Part shown: positions 51,223 to 58,095 of the stretch, piece by piece | How positions within the stretch are numbered: the first letter of the stretch is position 1 | How the letters are laid out: each line of letters begins with the position of its first letter | Assembly: GCF_014204795.1 (NCBI RefSeq) | Contig: NZ_JACHMB010000001.1 | Span: 2,170,001 to 2,234,000, forward strand | From: Nonomuraea jabiensis | Lineage (GTDB): Bacteria > Actinomycetota > Actinomycetes > Streptosporangiales > Streptosporangiaceae | DNA length: 64,000 nucleotides | Reading direction: 5' to 3' | Notes under the pieces: generated by a model | What the model was told of the DNA's origin: nothing | Database searches by the model: none | The model's input: only the letters and a program-made list of their open reading frames with translations | Made by a program: the position numbers and the translations under genes

Positions 51223-51540
51223 TGTTACCCCCTCAGCGGGTCATATCGCCCGCCTACCCGCCCGACCAGCCGTTAAGCCCCGATCGCCGCCGCCACGCCC
51301 GGTCACGTTCTCGTCTCTTTTAGGTATAGGGGTACTCAGGCGCTCTCCTGCGAACTCCGTCATGGTGGAGCCGGGGGGAAGCAGAAGACGGCTCCGGACG
51401 TGCCGCGGAGGAGGGGACGGCACGTGCCGCGGGTGGGGAAGCGGCGGTCTGCCAGCCGCCCGCCCCACCCGCGGCACGCGCCGGGGCCGCCGCCACACCG
51501 GGCGAGAGAGCCGCCGCTGCACAGCGCGAGCAGGGCCCCG
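51223..51540. other. Gene-free stretch with a very large hairpin
   Basis: This gap lies between the leftward LacI gene (stop 51541) and the leftward SnoaL-like gene (start 51222). It contains a 16-bp perfect stem (listed separately) and should contain the SnoaL-like promoter. No coding frame looks genuine. Confidence 0.6.
51423..51478. terminator. Large 16-bp stem hairpin with alternative pairing
   Basis: CGTGCCGCGGGTGGGG (51423-51438) pairs perfectly with CCCCACCCGCGGCACG (51463-51478); an inner GGCGG/CCGCC stem narrows the loop. A second partner, CGTGCCG at 51399, can pair with CGGCACG at 51418 and would compete for the stem base. It lies about 63 bases beyond the LacI stop, so it is a likely terminator. 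Confidence 0.6.
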
Positions 51541-52554
51541 CTACACCGAGTGAGCGGGGCCGGTGCTGCCGCGCGGCGTGAGCACGGCCGCCCGGTCCTC
51601 GTAAGGGGGCACGCTCTCGCCCGCGATCAGCGCGAGCAGCCGCTGGGCGGCGTGCGCCCCGTACGCGGGGATGTCGCGGGTGAGCGCGGTCAGCGGCGGC
51701 CGGACGACCTGCGACAGCGGCGAGTCGTCCCAGGCCACGATGGACAGGTCGCGCGGCACCTCGACCCGCATCTCCTGGGCCACGGACATGCCCGCCACGG
51801 CCATGATGTCGTTGTCGTAGATGATCGCCGTGGGCCGGTTGGGCGAGCTGAGCAGCCGCCTGGTGGCCCTGGCGCCCTCCTCGCCGGTGTAGTCGGTGTG
51901 CACGGTAACGTGCTCGGCCACGCCCTCGCACGCCTGCTCGAACGCCTGGTCGCGGACGGTCGTGTGGACCAGCTCCGGCAGCCCCGCCACCCGCGCGACG
52001 CGGCGGTGGCCCAGCGCGACGAGGTAGCCGACGGTCTCGCGCACGGCCTCGCCGTCATCTGACCAGACCGCCGACAGCGAGCCCGACTCGGTGGGATGCC
52101 CGATGACCACGACCGGCATCCCCAGCCGCTCCAGCTCGACCACCCTGGAGTCCGAATAGTGCAGGTCCACCAGGAACACGCCGTCGATGCGGCTCTCGCC
52201 CCACCAGCGCCGGTAGACCTCGCTCTCCTGCTCATGGCCCGTGACGACCTGGAGCAGCAGCGCATACGAGCGGTCGGCGAGCACGCCCTCGATGCCGCTG
52301 ATCAGCTCCATGAAGAACGGCTCGACGCCCAGGATGCGGGCGGGGCGGCAGAGCGCGAGGCCCACGCAGTTGGCCCGGGCGCCGTTGAGCGCCCGCGCCG
52401 CGCTGTTGGGCCGCCAGCCGATCTCCTCGGCGATGGCGACGATCCTGGCCCGCGTCGCATCGGATACGCCCGGTTGCCCGTTGAGCGCGTAGGAGACCGC
52501 CACTTTGGACACTCCCGCCCGGCTGGCGATGTCGGCGATCGTGGGTCGCTTCAC
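51541..52554 (-). CDS. LacI-family regulator
   Basis: The 337-residue protein has a LacI helix-turn-helix (PTIADIASRAGVSKVAVSYA), a hinge (WRPNSAARALNGARA) and an effector domain with IVAWDDSPLSQVVRPPLTAL, the family's conserved C-terminal strand. No sugar genes are adjacent, so its targets may be elsewhere. Two CG-centred near-palindromes upstream (52567 and 52615) suggest autoregulation. Confidence 0.93.
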   Translation of the reverse strand: MKRPTIADIASRAGVSKVAVSYALNGQPGVSDATRARIVAIAEEIGWRPNSAARALNGARANCVGLALCRPARILGVEPFFMELISGIEGVLADRSYALLLQVVTGHEQESEVYRRWWGESRIDGVFLVDLHYSDSRVVELERLGMPVVVIGHPTESGSLSAVWSDDGEAVRETVGYLVALGHRRVARVAGLPELVHTTVRDQAFEQACEGVAEHVTVHTDYTGEEGARATRRLLSSPNRPTAIIYDNDIMAVAGMSVAQEMRVEVPRDLSIVAWDDSPLSQVVRPPLTALTRDIPAYGAHAAQRLLALIAGESVPPYEDRAAVLTPRGSTGPAHSV

Positions 52555-52566
52555 GGGCTCCCTCTC

Positions 52567-52578
52567 TGAACCGGATAA
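52567..52578. promoter_or_regulatory. Possible LacI operator 1
   Basis: TGAACCGGATAA is a CG-centred imperfect palindrome (4 of 6) 13 bases upstream of the LacI start. It resembles the second site at 52615. Confidence 0.3.
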
Positions 52579-52614
52579 CCCTCATACTCTAGGCCACCCC
52601 ATTCGGTAAGGGAA

Positions 52615-52626
52615 TTAACCGCTTAA
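52615..52626. promoter_or_regulatory. Possible LacI operator 2
   Basis: TTAACCGCTTAA is a CG-centred palindrome with 5 of 6 matches. Its centre is 48 bp from the first site, and it overlaps the 3' end of the TusA-like gene. Confidence 0.35.
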
Positions 52627-52931
52627 GCCACGTGCCAGGGTCTGGCGTCGTCGGTCTCCTTGGCGGCCCCGGCCACGCGCAGCGCGTACGTCGGCGGCTC
52701 GGCCCCCGGCACCGGCCCCAGGTACGTGTGCCCGGTCAGATGGCACCAGGCAGGCAGGTCGACGGGCGCGGCGGGGTCGGTGGCGATGAGGTGGATCACC
52801 GCTCCGGGACCGGCCTGGCGCACGTGACCGCGGAGTTCGATGAGCAGTTGCACGCAGAGCTTGCCACTGCCGTCCACCACGAGATCAGGCACATCTACCA
52901 GGAAACCACCGTCTGAGCCCCGGACGGTCAC
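52623..52931 (-). CDS. TusA-like sulfurtransferase-fold protein lacking the CPxP motif
   Basis: The 102-residue protein has the SirA/TusA layout: an early Cys followed by a helix (GSGKLCVQLLIELRGHVRQA), then VIHLIATDPAAPVDLPAWC and HLTGHTYLG. Canonical TusA has C-P-x-P after the Cys; here it reads C-V-Q-L, so the Cys remains but both prolines are gone. It is coupled to the TetR gene upstream by a GTGA overlap. A thiol or persulfide sensing or carrier role is plausible but unproven. Confidence 0.75.
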   Translation of the reverse strand: MTVRGSDGGFLVDVPDLVVDGSGKLCVQLLIELRGHVRQAGPGAVIHLIATDPAAPVDLPAWCHLTGHTYLGPVPGAEPPTYALRVAGAAKETDDARPWHVA

Positions 52932-53542
52932 GAACCCCGCAGGTGGCCCAGGAGCTTGTCGACCTCCCGCGCATAATGCTCGGCGAACTCCGGCGACGCC
53001 GGATCCCGCCCCCAGACCGCCTGGACGAGCTGCGGGAACGCGATGCCGGCCGCCGCCATCGAGAACAGCGCCACCAGCACCGCCGCCGGGTCGAGGTCCG
53101 CGGGGAACTCCCCGTCCCGCTGGCGCTCGCGCAGGAGCTCCAGATCCCGGCGTACGTCCTCGACGAACGCCGGGTCGGGCGGCCCGTCGTCGGTGAGGCT
53201 CCGCCAGAGCATCAGCCGGCCGTAGTCGCGGCGGGCGGCGTTGGCGCGCACGTAATCGGCGGCGAGCGCGCCGAGCGAGGCCGACCGGTCGGCGAACCCG
53301 CTCTCCTCGGCCTGCCAGCGGGCGGTCAGGGCCTGGTAGAGGCCCTCCTTTCCGCCGAAATAGTAGGAGATCAGCTGCTTGTTCACCCCGGCCCTGGTGG
53401 CGATCTCGCCGACCCGCGCCCCCGCGAACCCCTTCGCCGCGAACTCCTCCAGCGCCGCCTGCAGGATGCGGGCCTTCGTGCGCTCGGGGTCGCGCTGCTT
53501 CTCCTCGGGTGCTCGTCTCACGATAGGCACTCTATCATCCAT
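52928..53542 (-). CDS. TetR-family regulator, divergent from an FAD monooxygenase
   Basis: The 204-residue protein has a TetR helix-turn-helix (RILQAALEEFAAKGFAG, then GEIATRAGVNKQLISYYFGG) and a helical effector domain. ATG 53542 lies within a palindrome; a longer frame to 53563 and shorter GTG starts (53530, 53521) are possible, and none has a good ribosome-binding site. It faces the monooxygenase gene, and operators fill the gap. Confidence 0.9.
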   Translation of the reverse strand: MDDRVPIVRRAPEEKQRDPERTKARILQAALEEFAAKGFAGARVGEIATRAGVNKQLISYYFGGKEGLYQALTARWQAEESGFADRSASLGALAADYVRANAARRDYGRLMLWRSLTDDGPPDPAFVEDVRRDLELLRERQRDGEFPADLDPAAVLVALFSMAAAGIAFPQLVQAVWGRDPASPEFAEHYAREVDKLLGHLRGS

Positions 53543-53550
53543 CCGGATGG
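53539..53550. promoter_or_regulatory. Operator palindrome overlapping the TetR start
   Basis: CCATCCGGATGG is a perfect 12-bp palindrome. It includes the proposed TetR start codon at 53542, so binding would block its own expression. Confidence 0.6.
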
Positions 53551-53558
53551 TTGACAGA

Positions 53559-53576
53559 ATCATCCGTATGGATGAT
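53559..53576. promoter_or_regulatory. Second operator, inverted repeat
   Basis: ATCATCC and GGATGAT flank GTAT. It shares the ATCC/GGAT half-site with the palindrome at 53539 and ends ten bases before the monooxygenase start. Confidence 0.6.
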
Positions 53577-53586
53577 AGTCGGGGTC

Positions 53587-54849
53587 ATGACACGGAACAT
53601 CGCGATCATCGGCGGCGGCGTCGGCGGGCTCTGCCTGGCCCAGGGGCTGCGCAAGGCAGGGCTCGACGTGACCGTCTACGAGCGGGACCGGACCCCGGCC
53701 GACCGGCTGCAGGGCTACCGCGTCCACATCGACCCGAACGGCGCCCGCGCCCTGCACGACTGCCTGCCCGCGCACCTCTGGCAGGCGTTCCTCGACACGA
53801 CCGGGCACGGCGGGCAGGACTTCGGGTTCGTCACCGAGCAGCTGAAGCGGCTCGCGGTGATCGAGGCGCCCAGGGCGGCCGACCCGGCCGACGACCACCA
53901 CTCGGCCAGCCGCATCACGCTCAGGCAGGTGCTGCTGTCGGGGCTCGACGACGTCGTACGGTTCGGGAAGACGTACGAGAGGTACGAGCGGCTCCCCGAC
54001 GGGCGGGTCGAGCTGTTCTTCGCGGACGGCACGAGCGCGAGCGCGGACATCGTGGTCGCCGCCGACGGCGGGAACTCGCGGGTGCGCAAGCAGTACCTGC
54101 CGCACGCCGAGCGGGTGGACACGGGGATCACCACGGTGGCCGGCAAGCTCCCGATCACCGCCGAGACCCGGAAGCTCGTGGCGCCGCGGCTGATCGACGG
54201 GCCGAACAACGTCATCCCGCCCAGCGGCATGGGGTTCTTCACCGCGCCGCACGACCTGGGCGACGGGGTGGCGTCCGGCGAGTTCGGGGTGACGGAGCAG
54301 GAGGGGGCGCTGATGGACAACTCCAGCAGCTACATCCTGTGGGCGTTCGGCGCGCCCCGCTCCCGCTTTCCCGCCAACATTTCCGAAATGACGGGCGAGC
54401 AGCTCAAGGCCACCGTGGCCCGGAAGATCGAATCGTGGCACCCCGACCTGCGTACCGTGGTCGGCCGGTCCGACCCCGACACGGTCTCGCTGCTGCCGAT
54501 CCGTACCTCCATCCCCATCGACCCCTGGCCCGCCACGAACATCACCCTGCTCGGCGATGCCATCCACAGCATGACGCCGATGCGCGGCATCGGCGCGAAC
54601 ACCGCGCTACGCGACGCGCGCCTGCTCTGCGCGGCCCTGACGGGCTCTCTCACCGGCGGGGGCGACCCTGTTGACGCCATCGCGGGCTACGAGGCCCGGA
54701 TGCGCGAGTACGGCTTCGCCGCCGTCCGCGACTCGCTGCGGGCGGCCGAGCAGTTCGTCGGCGGCAGCAGGGTGAGCAGGACGGGGTTCAAGACCTTCCT
54801 CCGGCTGGTCCAGCGCTTTCCCGCGCTGAAGGCCAGGGTGTTCTCCTGA
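53587..54849 (+). CDS. FAD-dependent monooxygenase (aromatic hydroxylase family)
   Basis: The 420-residue protein has the FAD Rossmann motif IAIIGGGVGGLCLAQGL, the DG motif VVAADGGNSRVRKQYL, and ITLLGDAIHSMTPMRGIGAN for FAD ribityl binding. It belongs to the NAD(P)H-dependent aromatic hydroxylase group that includes tetracycline-modifying and polyketide-tailoring enzymes. It is controlled most likely by the divergent TetR. Substrate unknown; a xenobiotic or antibiotic inactivation role is possible. Confidence 0.92.
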   Translation: MTRNIAIIGGGVGGLCLAQGLRKAGLDVTVYERDRTPADRLQGYRVHIDPNGARALHDCLPAHLWQAFLDTTGHGGQDFGFVTEQLKRLAVIEAPRAADPADDHHSASRITLRQVLLSGLDDVVRFGKTYERYERLPDGRVELFFADGTSASADIVVAADGGNSRVRKQYLPHAERVDTGITTVAGKLPITAETRKLVAPRLIDGPNNVIPPSGMGFFTAPHDLGDGVASGEFGVTEQEGALMDNSSSYILWAFGAPRSRFPANISEMTGEQLKATVARKIESWHPDLRTVVGRSDPDTVSLLPIRTSIPIDPWPATNITLLGDAIHSMTPMRGIGANTALRDARLLCAALTGSLTGGGDPVDAIAGYEARMREYGFAAVRDSLRAAEQFVGGSRVSRTGFKTFLRLVQRFPALKARVFS

Positions 54850-54890
54850 TCCGGCCTGTTGCGCGGGAGGTGCCGGGCGAAGGGTGTGGA

Positions 54891-54928
54891 GGCATGCCAG
54901 GCGTCGACGCGGTGGACGGCCTGGTGCC
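54891..54928. terminator. Possible hairpin terminator between convergent genes
   Basis: GGCATGCCAGGC and GCCTGGTGCC can pair with a small bulge. It lies between the monooxygenase stop (54849) and the LysR stop (54990). Confidence 0.35.
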
Positions 54929-54989
54929 AAGATCGGCATCGGTCCATTCCTCGCTCGCGTTGGCGGTGCCCGCTCACCGGACCGGCTCT

Positions 54990-55859
54990 CTACCGGGCGG
55001 CGTCCTGGAGGGCCTGGATCAGCGCGAGGGTGGCGGGTGGGTCGGGTGGATCGCCGTAGGTGACGGCGTAGAGCCGGCGGGTGAAGCCGGTGATCTCGGT
55101 GGTGTGGACGTCGGGCCGGCGGTGGGCTTGTAGCGCGAGTCCGGGCAGGGTGGTGACGCCTTTGCCGACGGCGACGAGGGCTTGCACGACGACCATGTCG
55201 TCGCTGAGTGATGCGATGCGTGGAGTGAAGCCCTTTTGCCGGCACAGGTTGATCAGCTCGTTCTGGCACCGTTCGCAGCCGCCGATCCATGCGGAGTGGC
55301 GATGGTTCGCGATGTTGTCGTCGGGTCGCCGGCTCACGAGGTAGACCGGGTCGTCGCCGATGTGGACCAGGCGGAATCCCTCGTCCTCCTCCTCGGCCGG
55401 AGCGCCGGCGTACCGGAAGATGAGGGCGACGTCGATCTCGCCCTGCCGCAACATCTGGAGCGCTTCGACCGGATGGCGGTCGATCAGGATCAGCTCAAGC
55501 CCCGGATGCGCCTGGTCCAAGGAGGCGGCCGCCTTCGGCACGATCGTGCTCAGCGGCGACGCGTTGGCGGCCAGCCGAACCCGTCCCGTCCGCAAACCGA
55601 CCTGCGCCGCCAGCTCGTTGGTCGCCGCGTCGACCCGTCCCACGATCTCGGTGGCGCGGCCGGCCAGCAGTTGTCCTTCCGGGGTCAGCCGGATCCCGCG
55701 ACCCACCCGCTGGACGAGCTTGACACCCGTGGCCGCTTCGAGGCGGGACAGGTAATGACTCACCGACGGCTGCGAGTAGTGCAGCTCTCTCGCCGCTTCA
55801 GTCACGGACCCGTGTCGCGCCACGGCGGCCAGCACCTTGAGATGGACCAGGTTCAGCAC
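54990..55859 (-). CDS. LysR-family regulator, divergent from the thiol dioxygenase operon
   Basis: The 289-residue protein has the LysR helix-turn-helix (HLKVLAAVARHGSVTEAARE, then HYSQPSVSHYLSRLE) and a type 2 binding-protein effector domain. GTG 55859 is preferred because it gives the usual short N terminus before the helix; the frame is open to 55898. The effector domain has a Cys pair (GGCERCQN) that could be redox- or metal-sensitive. It faces the 55975 operon across a 115-bp gap. Confidence 0.9.
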   Translation of the reverse strand: MLNLVHLKVLAAVARHGSVTEAARELHYSQPSVSHYLSRLEAATGVKLVQRVGRGIRLTPEGQLLAGRATEIVGRVDAATNELAAQVGLRTGRVRLAANASPLSTIVPKAAASLDQAHPGLELILIDRHPVEALQMLRQGEIDVALIFRYAGAPAEEEDEGFRLVHIGDDPVYLVSRRPDDNIANHRHSAWIGGCERCQNELINLCRQKGFTPRIASLSDDMVVVQALVAVGKGVTTLPGLALQAHRRPDVHTTEITGFTRRLYAVTYGDPPDPPATLALIQALQDAAR

Positions 55860-55872
55860 ATATTCAGAATAT
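55860..55872. promoter_or_regulatory. Palindrome at the LysR start
   Basis: ATATTCAGAATAT is a perfect 13-bp palindrome that abuts the proposed GTG start at 55859. It is AT-rich against a GC-rich background and fits a LysR autoregulatory site. Confidence 0.55.
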
Positions 55873-55974
55873 CCATATGAAGTCCGAAGTATTGGCATTA
55901 GACGTCATCTGTTGATCCGGCCATGCTCTCTGGTGAGGCGCCGGACAGCGGCGCCGAGCCGATACGGAGGAACG

Positions 55975-56634
55975 ATGAGCAAGCTCAGGTGTCACATCTC
56001 GATCTCGCTGGACGGTTTCGTCGCCGGCCCGAACCAGAGCGAGGAGAACCCGCTCGGCGAGGGTGGCGACCGGCTCCACGACTGGGTGGTTCCGCTGGCC
56101 GCCTTCCGCCGAGCCCATGGCGGTCAGGGCGGCGAGGTGAACGAGAGCACACCCGTCTTCGAGGAGGCGATCGCCAACCTTGGCGCCGGCGTGATGGGCA
56201 GGAACATGTTCGGCCCCATCGGCGGTGGCGCCTGGGGCGACGGGCAGTGGAAGGGCTGGTGGGGTGAGAACCCGGCCTTCCACTACCCCGTGTTCGTCCT
56301 CACCCATCACTCGCGTGAGCCGGTGGAGATGGAGGGAGGGACCACGTACCACTTCGTCACCGACGGAATCGAGTCCGCGCTCGATCAGGCGAAGAAGGCC
56401 GCCGGTGGCAAGGACGTCATGCTGTGGGGCGGCGGCCAGGTCGTTCAGCAGTACCTGGCGGCAGGACTGCTGGACGAGCTCGAACTGCACGTCGTTCCGG
56501 TGTTGCTCGGTGGCGGTTCTCGCCTCCTCGACAACCTCGGGGGCGCGAACGTACGGCTTGAGCAGATCCGGGCCGTCGAGGCGCCCGGCGTCACCCACCT
56601 CAAGTACCGGGTCCTGCCGGGTGCTTCATCATGA
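55975..56634 (+). CDS. Dihydrofolate reductase-like (RibD C-terminal domain) protein
   Basis: The 219-residue protein has the RibD_C/DHFR-like fold: HISISLDGFVAGPNQSEENP at the start, GAGVMGRNMFGP in the middle, and GKDVMLWGGGQVVQQYL with its Gly-rich NADPH-binding turn near residue 145. Such proteins are NAD(P)H-dependent reductases of mostly unknown substrate. GGAGG before ATG 55975 sets the start. It overlaps the next gene by ATGA and opens a three-gene operon. Confidence 0.9.
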   Translation: MSKLRCHISISLDGFVAGPNQSEENPLGEGGDRLHDWVVPLAAFRRAHGGQGGEVNESTPVFEEAIANLGAGVMGRNMFGPIGGGAWGDGQWKGWWGENPAFHYPVFVLTHHSREPVEMEGGTTYHFVTDGIESALDQAKKAAGGKDVMLWGGGQVVQQYLAAGLLDELELHVVPVLLGGGSRLLDNLGGANVRLEQIRAVEAPGVTHLKYRVLPGASS

Positions 56635-57206
56635 TCGACGTAGCGATCATCATGGGCAGCACCCGCCCCGGACGCAACGGTGAGGCGGTCGCCGGCTGGG
56701 TCCATGATCTTGCGGTCAAGCGCGGCGACGCCAGGTTCGAGGTGGTGGACCTGGCCGACTTCCCGCTTCCACCCCTGGACGAGCCGATGCCGGCGATCAC
56801 GGGCCGGTACACCCGGTCGCACACCCGCACGTGGGCAGCCAAGATCGCCTCGTTCGACGCCTACGTGTTCGTGACACCCGAGTACAACCACTCGGCACCC
56901 GGCCCGCTGAAGAACGCGATCGACTTTCTGTACGCGGAGTGGACCAACAAGGCGGTCGGGTTCGTCGGCTACGGAAGCGTCGGCGGCGTCCGTGCCATCG
57001 AGCACCTGCGGCTGGTGATGAGCTGCCTTCAGGTCGCCCACGTCAGCGCGCAGGTGGAGCTGTCGCTGTTCACCGATTTCGAGGACTTCACGGTCTTCCG
57101 CCCGGCCGGACGCCACGAGGACACTCTCACCACCCTGCTGGACCAGGTCCTCGCCTGGAGCGCCGCGCTGAAGCCACTGCGGACAGGAGAGCGCTGTGAA
57201 GCCTGA
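56631..57206 (+). CDS. NADPH-dependent FMN reductase
   Basis: The 191-residue flavodoxin-fold protein has IIMGSTRPGRNGEAVAGWV (FMN phosphate loop) and VFVTPEYNHSAPGPLKNAID, a hallmark of the FMN_red family. It makes reduced FMN or reduces quinones or azo compounds. It overlaps the DHFR-like gene by ATGA and the thiol dioxygenase gene by 11 bases, so the three are translated together. Confidence 0.94.
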   Translation: MIDVAIIMGSTRPGRNGEAVAGWVHDLAVKRGDARFEVVDLADFPLPPLDEPMPAITGRYTRSHTRTWAAKIASFDAYVFVTPEYNHSAPGPLKNAIDFLYAEWTNKAVGFVGYGSVGGVRAIEHLRLVMSCLQVAHVSAQVELSLFTDFEDFTVFRPAGRHEDTLTTLLDQVLAWSAALKPLRTGERCEA

Positions 57207-57780
57207 TCGCCTGCGGACGTTCATCGACGACGTAGGACTCGTGGTGAGCAGCACCGACGACGAGCACGAGATCACGGCGCGGGTCGCCGAGCTGCTGTCG
57301 GCTCTCCTGGCCGGCGGTTACCGGCTGCCGGTAGAGGCCACGCGAGCATCGTCCGCGCGTCACGTGACGTATCCGCTCTACATCGCTCCCGACGACAGCT
57401 GGTCGATGGCGTCGGTGGTCTGGGACGTGGGCCAGCGGACCGGCGTACATTCGCACGAGACGTGGGGGGTCGCCGGCATCTACGCGGGAGTCGAACACGA
57501 GTTCCGCTACCTCAAGCCGACGGCGTCCACCGCGGGCACGCCGCTGACCCCGGCCGGCGAAACGCGGTGGGCGCCGGGGCAGGTGACCGTCTGCTGCACC
57601 ACCGACGACGATGTCCATGCCGTCGCTGCCGTCGGCAGCGAACCCACTGTCGGGATCCACGTCTACGGTGGCAACATCGGCACGATCAAACGCCGGTCGT
57701 ACGACCTCGCCACCGGCGAAACCCAGTGGTTCGTCTCCGGCTGGAACAACCCCGAGGACGTGCCCCGGGACGCGCGGTAA
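57196..57780 (+). CDS. Cysteine dioxygenase-type thiol dioxygenase (cupin)
   Basis: The 194-residue cupin has the iron triad pattern GVHSHETWGVAGIYAG (His-x-His) and DDVHAVAAVGSEPTVGIHVY (third His). This matches cysteine/3-mercaptopropionate dioxygenases, which oxidise thiols to sulfinates. Its partners are two flavin/NADPH reductases and a LysR regulator with a Cys pair. A thiol or organosulfur catabolic function is a reasonable inference. Confidence 0.88.
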   Translation: MKPDRLRTFIDDVGLVVSSTDDEHEITARVAELLSALLAGGYRLPVEATRASSARHVTYPLYIAPDDSWSMASVVWDVGQRTGVHSHETWGVAGIYAGVEHEFRYLKPTASTAGTPLTPAGETRWAPGQVTVCCTTDDDVHAVAAVGSEPTVGIHVYGGNIGTIKRRSYDLATGETQWFVSGWNNPEDVPRDAR

Positions 57781-58095
57781 CCAGGACCACGGCCGCGTCA
57801 CCGCCGGCCACCTCGCGGTGCTGCGAGCCGTCCCGGGGCTGCGGGTCACGCTGTTCGACGGGTGCGCGCTGGCCGGCTCGCGGCCGTCGCTGGAGAGCGC
57901 CCTGAACCTCGACCGACGGACGCCCCGTTCCCTCAGGCCCTCCGTTCAGGACGCGGGGGCGCGACTCGGAGCGGGCGGCGATAGCCGGCCACTCCACCTC
58001 TTCCCCTTCAAGGACCCCAGCCGAAGTGCGGATGGGATGGGCCTGCGATAGGAGCCTGTCGGGTGCGTACTGTGGAGTCCGGGCGGGGAGGGCGG
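57781..58095. other. Intergenic stretch
   Basis: No gene is supported. A frame continuing from the thiol dioxygenase region reads GHLAVLRAVPGLRVTLFDG but has no start or family match. The promoter of the SARP gene should lie here. Confidence 0.45.

Noticed and set aside
57781-58062. Possible pseudogene after the thiol dioxygenase
   Set aside because: The frame GHLAVLRAVPGLRVTLFDG has no start codon, no family match and no clear broken partner.
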